A DNA stretch of 10,595 nucleotides, taken from contig JANBPU010000331.1 in the NCBI GenBank assembly GCA_027575805.1, positions 5,616-16,210 of the forward strand. Reading direction: 5' to 3'. The position numbers were made by a program, and so were the translations under genes. Every line of letters starts with the position of its first letter. The first letter of the stretch is position 1. Shown here piece after piece: positions 7,620 to 10,595 of this stretch. The notes under the pieces were generated by a model that searched no databases, was not told the origin of the DNA, and saw nothing but the letters and a program-made list of their open reading frames with translations. The stretch is from Mycoemilia scoparia. Its lineage: Eukaryota; Kickxellomycota; Kickxellomycetes; Kickxellales; Kickxellaceae.

Positions 7620-9122
7620 GAGGCACTTCTTTACTCATAAAGGAAGAATGTTGGGTAGTTGGTTGAATATGTCGGCCCAATAGTCGATATTGTAAGGATT
7701 GAAAAGGGAAATCTCATCATGTCTTGACACAACATTACTTTGGCACACGCACATCCTGGAAAGCAATTGCAAAAAGTGTAAGTGTATTTACACGGAGAAA
7801 GGAATACAGAGCCAGGGGTATTGTGAGCTTCCTTGGAGCACATTCCACGTCAAGCAAAATAATATCGCACAAAGTATTTATTGGTTTCTTGGTATCTTTA
7901 TTTGGTTTCATTGTTTCCTTTACAAGTACATCTCGACTTCACATTATCATAGTCGCCATTGTTAAAAGGGGGTGAAGAAGGAGAAAGAATGGGATGGGCT
8001 CGATGCAATACATTCATCCGGCAACCAATGTCTTGAATACCGATACATTCTTCTTTGTATTGAGTTTTTGACTTTATATGTATGTCTATCTCTTTGACTG
8101 CCTGTCTGTCAGCCTTTGGTATACTTTTTTGACGCTATTAATAGAGATGGACATAATCATCCTCACGTTTCTTTTTTTGTTGTTTTATCATAAACCACTT
8201 TTCCAGAAGGTGGAACCGTCCTCTGAAAGCGTAGAATTTTGGTATTCAGGGCATGCTTGTGGGCGCGTGTATTATCACCAAACGAAATTTTCTCACATTC
8301 TACATGCAAATCCCATGCAAATTAAAGTCAATCCCATGTCTTGGCTTTATTCTATAGTTTTTGAATATGATTTTTTTGGGCAGAGTGCTCATTACTAAGC
8401 TTGAGTACTACAACAACAGTAACTACTCATATTGCTACGGTATTTTCCAATATTCATTTGTATTCCGGGGTTTGACTTTACTTGATTGTAACGTGTCTGC
8501 TCAGCTTTTCCACTTTTGTCCATTTGAAGTTTGTAATAATGGTTTTGTGATGACAAATTATCAATAGCAATTTGAGTAATGTGTTTTAGTCGAACTATGA
8601 TTGATTGGTGTCCATAGTGATCAATCGCTAATCAAATAGATTGCCCATTTTTATTTCAAAGTGCCACAAAATTACACACTTGTCATTTTTTCTTCGATTA
8701 CTTCATTTTTGATTTATTTGTATGATTATAATAATTAGCCCGAATTTGAATTGCCTTTTTCATTATTATAAAATCAAATAGATTTTTCAACAGTATGTGT
8801 GTGTCGCCCATTAGAAATTGGGAAAAATCACATTATGCAGGATTTGATAGTCACACAGATAGGCACAGAGACACACACGCACGTACATACCCTGTTATCT
8901 GCAAGATAAGTAAAGGTGCAGCAAAAATATTGTTGTGGCCGTGATGGTCATTATAAAGTCAAACAGAAGAACTTAATTCAACCAAGATTGCGCGATGAAA
9001 TACTATTATTATCACATTTGCTCACACCTTGAAAATTGGAGCTATTGTCTTATTCCCCTCCCATGATCACCTAACCTAGCTTCTAGCCTTGGGTTCTGGT
9101 TATTTGTTATTACTATTACTGT
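7620..9122. other. AT-rich non-coding stretch, no supported gene
   Basis: About 1.5 kb of T-rich + strand. One ATG-led frame of 106 codons (8078-8398) has a hydrophobic first half and no recognisable family. It was not accepted because the T-rich strand generates such frames easily, and its middle contains what looks like an intron end (TTTTCCAG near 8200-8207). Two CATGCAAAT octamer-like sites occur at 8303-8311 and 8314-8322. Short TG and CA runs lie near 8795 and 8870. No RNA gene was recognised. Confidence 0.5.
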
Positions 9123-9211
9123 ATATCGATAATAATTTTTGAAGGGTGGATATTTATAGGAGCAATCACCGCCAAATGTATGGCTAGCCCTTCAAAAATA
9201 ATCTCCCATAT
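9123..9211. mobile_element. MITE-like inverted-repeat element, copy B (89 bp)
   Basis: The two ends are inverted repeats that agree at about 19 of 24 positions; the inner part TTTTTGAAGGG and its complement CCCTTCAAAAA are perfect. The core TATAGGAGCAATC followed by GCCAAATGT is shared with copy A, so the two are homologous along their whole length and not only at the tips. TA stands at both outer edges, consistent with a TA target duplication as in Tc1/mariner-type elements. It is non-autonomous: no transposase could fit. It could fold into a hairpin if transcribed. Confidence 0.72.
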
Positions 9212-9874
9212 AGTCACACCTGGACATACATATACATTCAAAAAAACAATAAATCGGTTAATTGTGCCCGATCTGGTGGGTAAGGGACTCGATTTCATTT
9301 TCAAACTAGTTTTTCACATAAAGTAACCTTATATTAATTTATGTATGTCTAATAGAATAGCAATGGGGTATTTATAATTCCTTTGTGAGTGTGAATGAAT
9401 GCCTGTGGAAAGCTCAGGGATCGTCAATCTGGACTGTGGTGAGTACAATGCATAAGCTTTTAATTTATTCTATATTATTTATGTTTGTTAAATTGGTGTC
9501 TGTGTGTGTGCAGTGTTTACCCCTGTTTTTAGTTTCGATTGGCACCGGTTTTAAAAGGAAGTAGACTGGTAACAATATAATAAAAGTAGATTGTCGTCAG
9601 GGTAAAATACACAGTTGATTGATTTTTGACAGGGCTATTATATTAAAAATAGATAGAATTATTTACCTAAAGCTTATTATAGAGTTGCTTTGCTAGTTCT
9701 ATAATGATGCTCGAGGTTGTGGTAAAGATATTGGTAACAAATGAGGGATAACCTTGGTCCTGACTTTTGAAAGAAGGCTTGCCGAATATTACAAATCTTT
9801 AAACTTTGTTTTCAAGATGATTAAATTAAGTGGTCGACTAGTAATTTGCATCTAACAACTCCCAATAAAATTAC
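9212..9874. other. AT-rich spacer between two MITE copies
   Basis: No gene, RNA or long repeat was recognised. A TG run lies at about 9502-9510. Minus-strand frames near the left side overlap copy B and are not credible genes. Confidence 0.55.
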
Positions 9875-9970
9875 ATATGGGTAGTTATATTTGAAGAGTG
9901 ACCAGTGATTATAGGGGCAATCCCAGCCAAATGTGAGACTCTATAGCCCTTCAAAAATAACTACCCATAT
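9875..9970. mobile_element. MITE-like inverted-repeat element, copy A (96 bp, best preserved)
   Basis: The first 24 bases and the complement of the last 24 agree at 22 positions, so this is a near-perfect terminal inverted repeat. It begins ATATGGGTAGTTA and ends TAACTACCCATAT. With TA taken as the target duplication (9876-9877 and 9968-9969), the element itself is 90 bp and starts TGGG and ends CCCA. The middle shares TATAGGGGCAATC and GCCAAATGT with copy B. Two copies flanked by TA on both sides suggest a Tc1/mariner-like mover, but that class is inferred only from the TA and the short size. There is no coding capacity. Confidence 0.78.
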
Positions 9971-10132
9971 CTATTTTTGAATTAATGTAAATCTACTTTA
10001 ATAAAATAAGCATTATTTAATCACAAAATCGAGAATTGATTTGCCGTTTTAGTTGTTTTTTTGTATTAGGTTACAATTACAAATAAAAGGGCTATTGAAA
10101 AAGTAAGTGAGACCTACAAAAACACTGTCCGC
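9971..10132. other. Downstream flank of the edge gene
   Basis: AT-rich DNA between the stop codon of the minus-strand gene and MITE copy A. On the minus strand it would be the 3' untranslated region or terminator zone. It contains T runs on the + strand but no AATAAA on the minus strand. Confidence 0.45.
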
Positions 10133-10595
10133 TTACTTCATAATGAGGAACCTGTATATATTCTGGTAGACATAATTGATAACCTCATCAATAAAAGTTA
10201 CTTCTTGGCTACAAACATAGCAATCACAGGATATTTCTTTGTGAACAGTGCTATAGTTTCTGCTCAAATCCCAATACGATTTGACAAGCTCACGAATATT
10301 ATTCAGTCTACATTTATAGCCATAAGAAGCAAGTTCTTTAGACATTTGTGCTTCAATGGACTTGATTTGTTCCATAACACGGTTTACACGCTCCTCTTCC
10401 AACACAAAGAATTTTTTTCTTTCTTCCTCACTTCTTTCTAGCCAGCAGCTAGTGAAATCGCCCTCAGATATTTCATCCAAAAAGCGCTCAAAATTGCGAA
10501 CTAGACCCTTGAGACTACCTAGTACATGATTTACCAATTCAGTAAATTGGTTATCAATGTGCTTCCTCTCTGCATCATCCTTAACCAATTCTATC
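10133..10595 (-). CDS. Partial coiled-coil protein with C-terminal cysteine cluster, 3' end only
   Basis: This is the only confident gene. The minus-strand frame is open from the right edge for 153 complete codons and ends at TAA (10133-10135). The first in-window codons read I-E-L-V-K with no ATG before the edge, so the 5' end lies outside and the protein is longer than seen. The visible part is highly charged and helical in character. A probable coiled coil runs over about residues 53-88 (for example ERSEEERKKFFVLEEERVN). Three cysteines spaced C-x-C-x-x-C (CDCYVC, about residues 123-128) lie some 25 residues from the C-terminus, followed by an aromatic-rich helix. The cysteines could bind a metal, but no known zinc-finger pattern is complete. 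Codon use is mixed and in keeping with an AT-rich genome. No family was recognised. No canonical AATAAA was found on the minus strand just past the stop. Confidence 0.75.
   Translation of the reverse strand, partial: IELVKDDAERKHIDNQFTELVNHVLGSLKGLVRNFERFLDEISEGDFTSCWLERSEEERKKFFVLEEERVNRVMEQIKSIEAQMSKELASYGYKCRLNNIRELVKSYWDLSRNYSTVHKEISCDCYVCSQEVTFIDEVINYVYQNIYRFLIMK

Noticed and set aside
7652..7668. GGGTAGTTG just after MITE copy C as a fourth element end
   Set aside because: Only nine bases match, the following TTTTTGAAGGG is absent, and no opposite end is found nearby.
7699..7975. Two overlapping plus-strand frames of 88 and 83 codons, one with a hydrophobic C-terminal half
   Set aside because: Both begin at TTG, they overlap in different frames, and T-rich sequence produces hydrophobic frames by chance.
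8078..8398. ATG-led 106-codon frame with hydrophobic N-terminal half
   Set aside because: No family signature, an intron-like TTTTCCAG in the middle, and strong T-richness that favours such frames.
8630..8784. 13-bp direct repeat AATCAAATAGATT at 8630 and 8772
   Set aside because: A 13-mer repeated once in 10 kb of AT-rich DNA is expected by chance, and the flanks do not match.
9116..9304. Minus-strand frame of 62 codons
   Set aside because: It runs straight through MITE copy B, whose structure explains the sequence better.
10205..10441. Plus-strand open frame of 78 codons
   Set aside because: Antisense shadow of the confident minus-strand gene.
10586..10588. Start codon of the right-edge gene inside the window
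   Set aside because: The codon here is TTG and the frame stays open to the edge, so the true start is outside.

Overview
The window looks like non-coding DNA from a eukaryotic nuclear genome. It is AT-rich, has no operon-like packing, and carries many short simple repeats: di-, tri- and tetranucleotides, often with one motif running into the next. No tRNA, rRNA, CRISPR array or bacterial gene is visible. The lineage cannot be fixed from sequence alone. An early-diverging fungus and a repeat-rich invertebrate both remain possible.

Layout. Positions 1-4400 are gene-poor and microsatellite-rich. They hold two weak coding candidates: a low-complexity open frame at 1128-1472, and a possible first exon at 3666-3737 ending at a consensus GTAAGT donor. 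Positions 4405-4756 hold the best coding-like material in the interior: a broken reading frame whose pieces resemble, by eye, the OB fold of the replication protein A 32-kDa subunit or Stn1. It carries one frame change and one in-frame TGA, so it is treated as a probable pseudogene or a gene fragment. Positions 4757-5570 are strongly G- and purine-rich on the + strand and include a canonical G-quadruplex motif. Positions 5571-6060 form a GC-richer island with a nearly continuous frame interrupted by a single TAG, possibly a decayed mobile element. From about 6060 onward the + strand becomes C/T-rich, and no convincing gene is seen until the right edge.

The right part (7499-9970) contains three related short inverted-repeat elements of 89-121 bp. 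Their ends match TGGGTAGTTATTTTTGAAGG or a diverged form. Two of the three are flanked by TA at both ends, and the third has TA on the left and TT on the right. They look like a miniature inverted-repeat transposable element (MITE) family. The only confident gene is at the right edge, on the minus strand: the 3' part of a charged, probably coiled-coil protein with a cysteine cluster near its C-terminus. Its 5' end lies outside the window.

The genes do not form a recognisable pathway. The main large-scale structure is a flip in strand composition at about 5.6-5.9 kb, from G/purine-rich to C/pyrimidine-rich on the + strand, at the GC-rich island.
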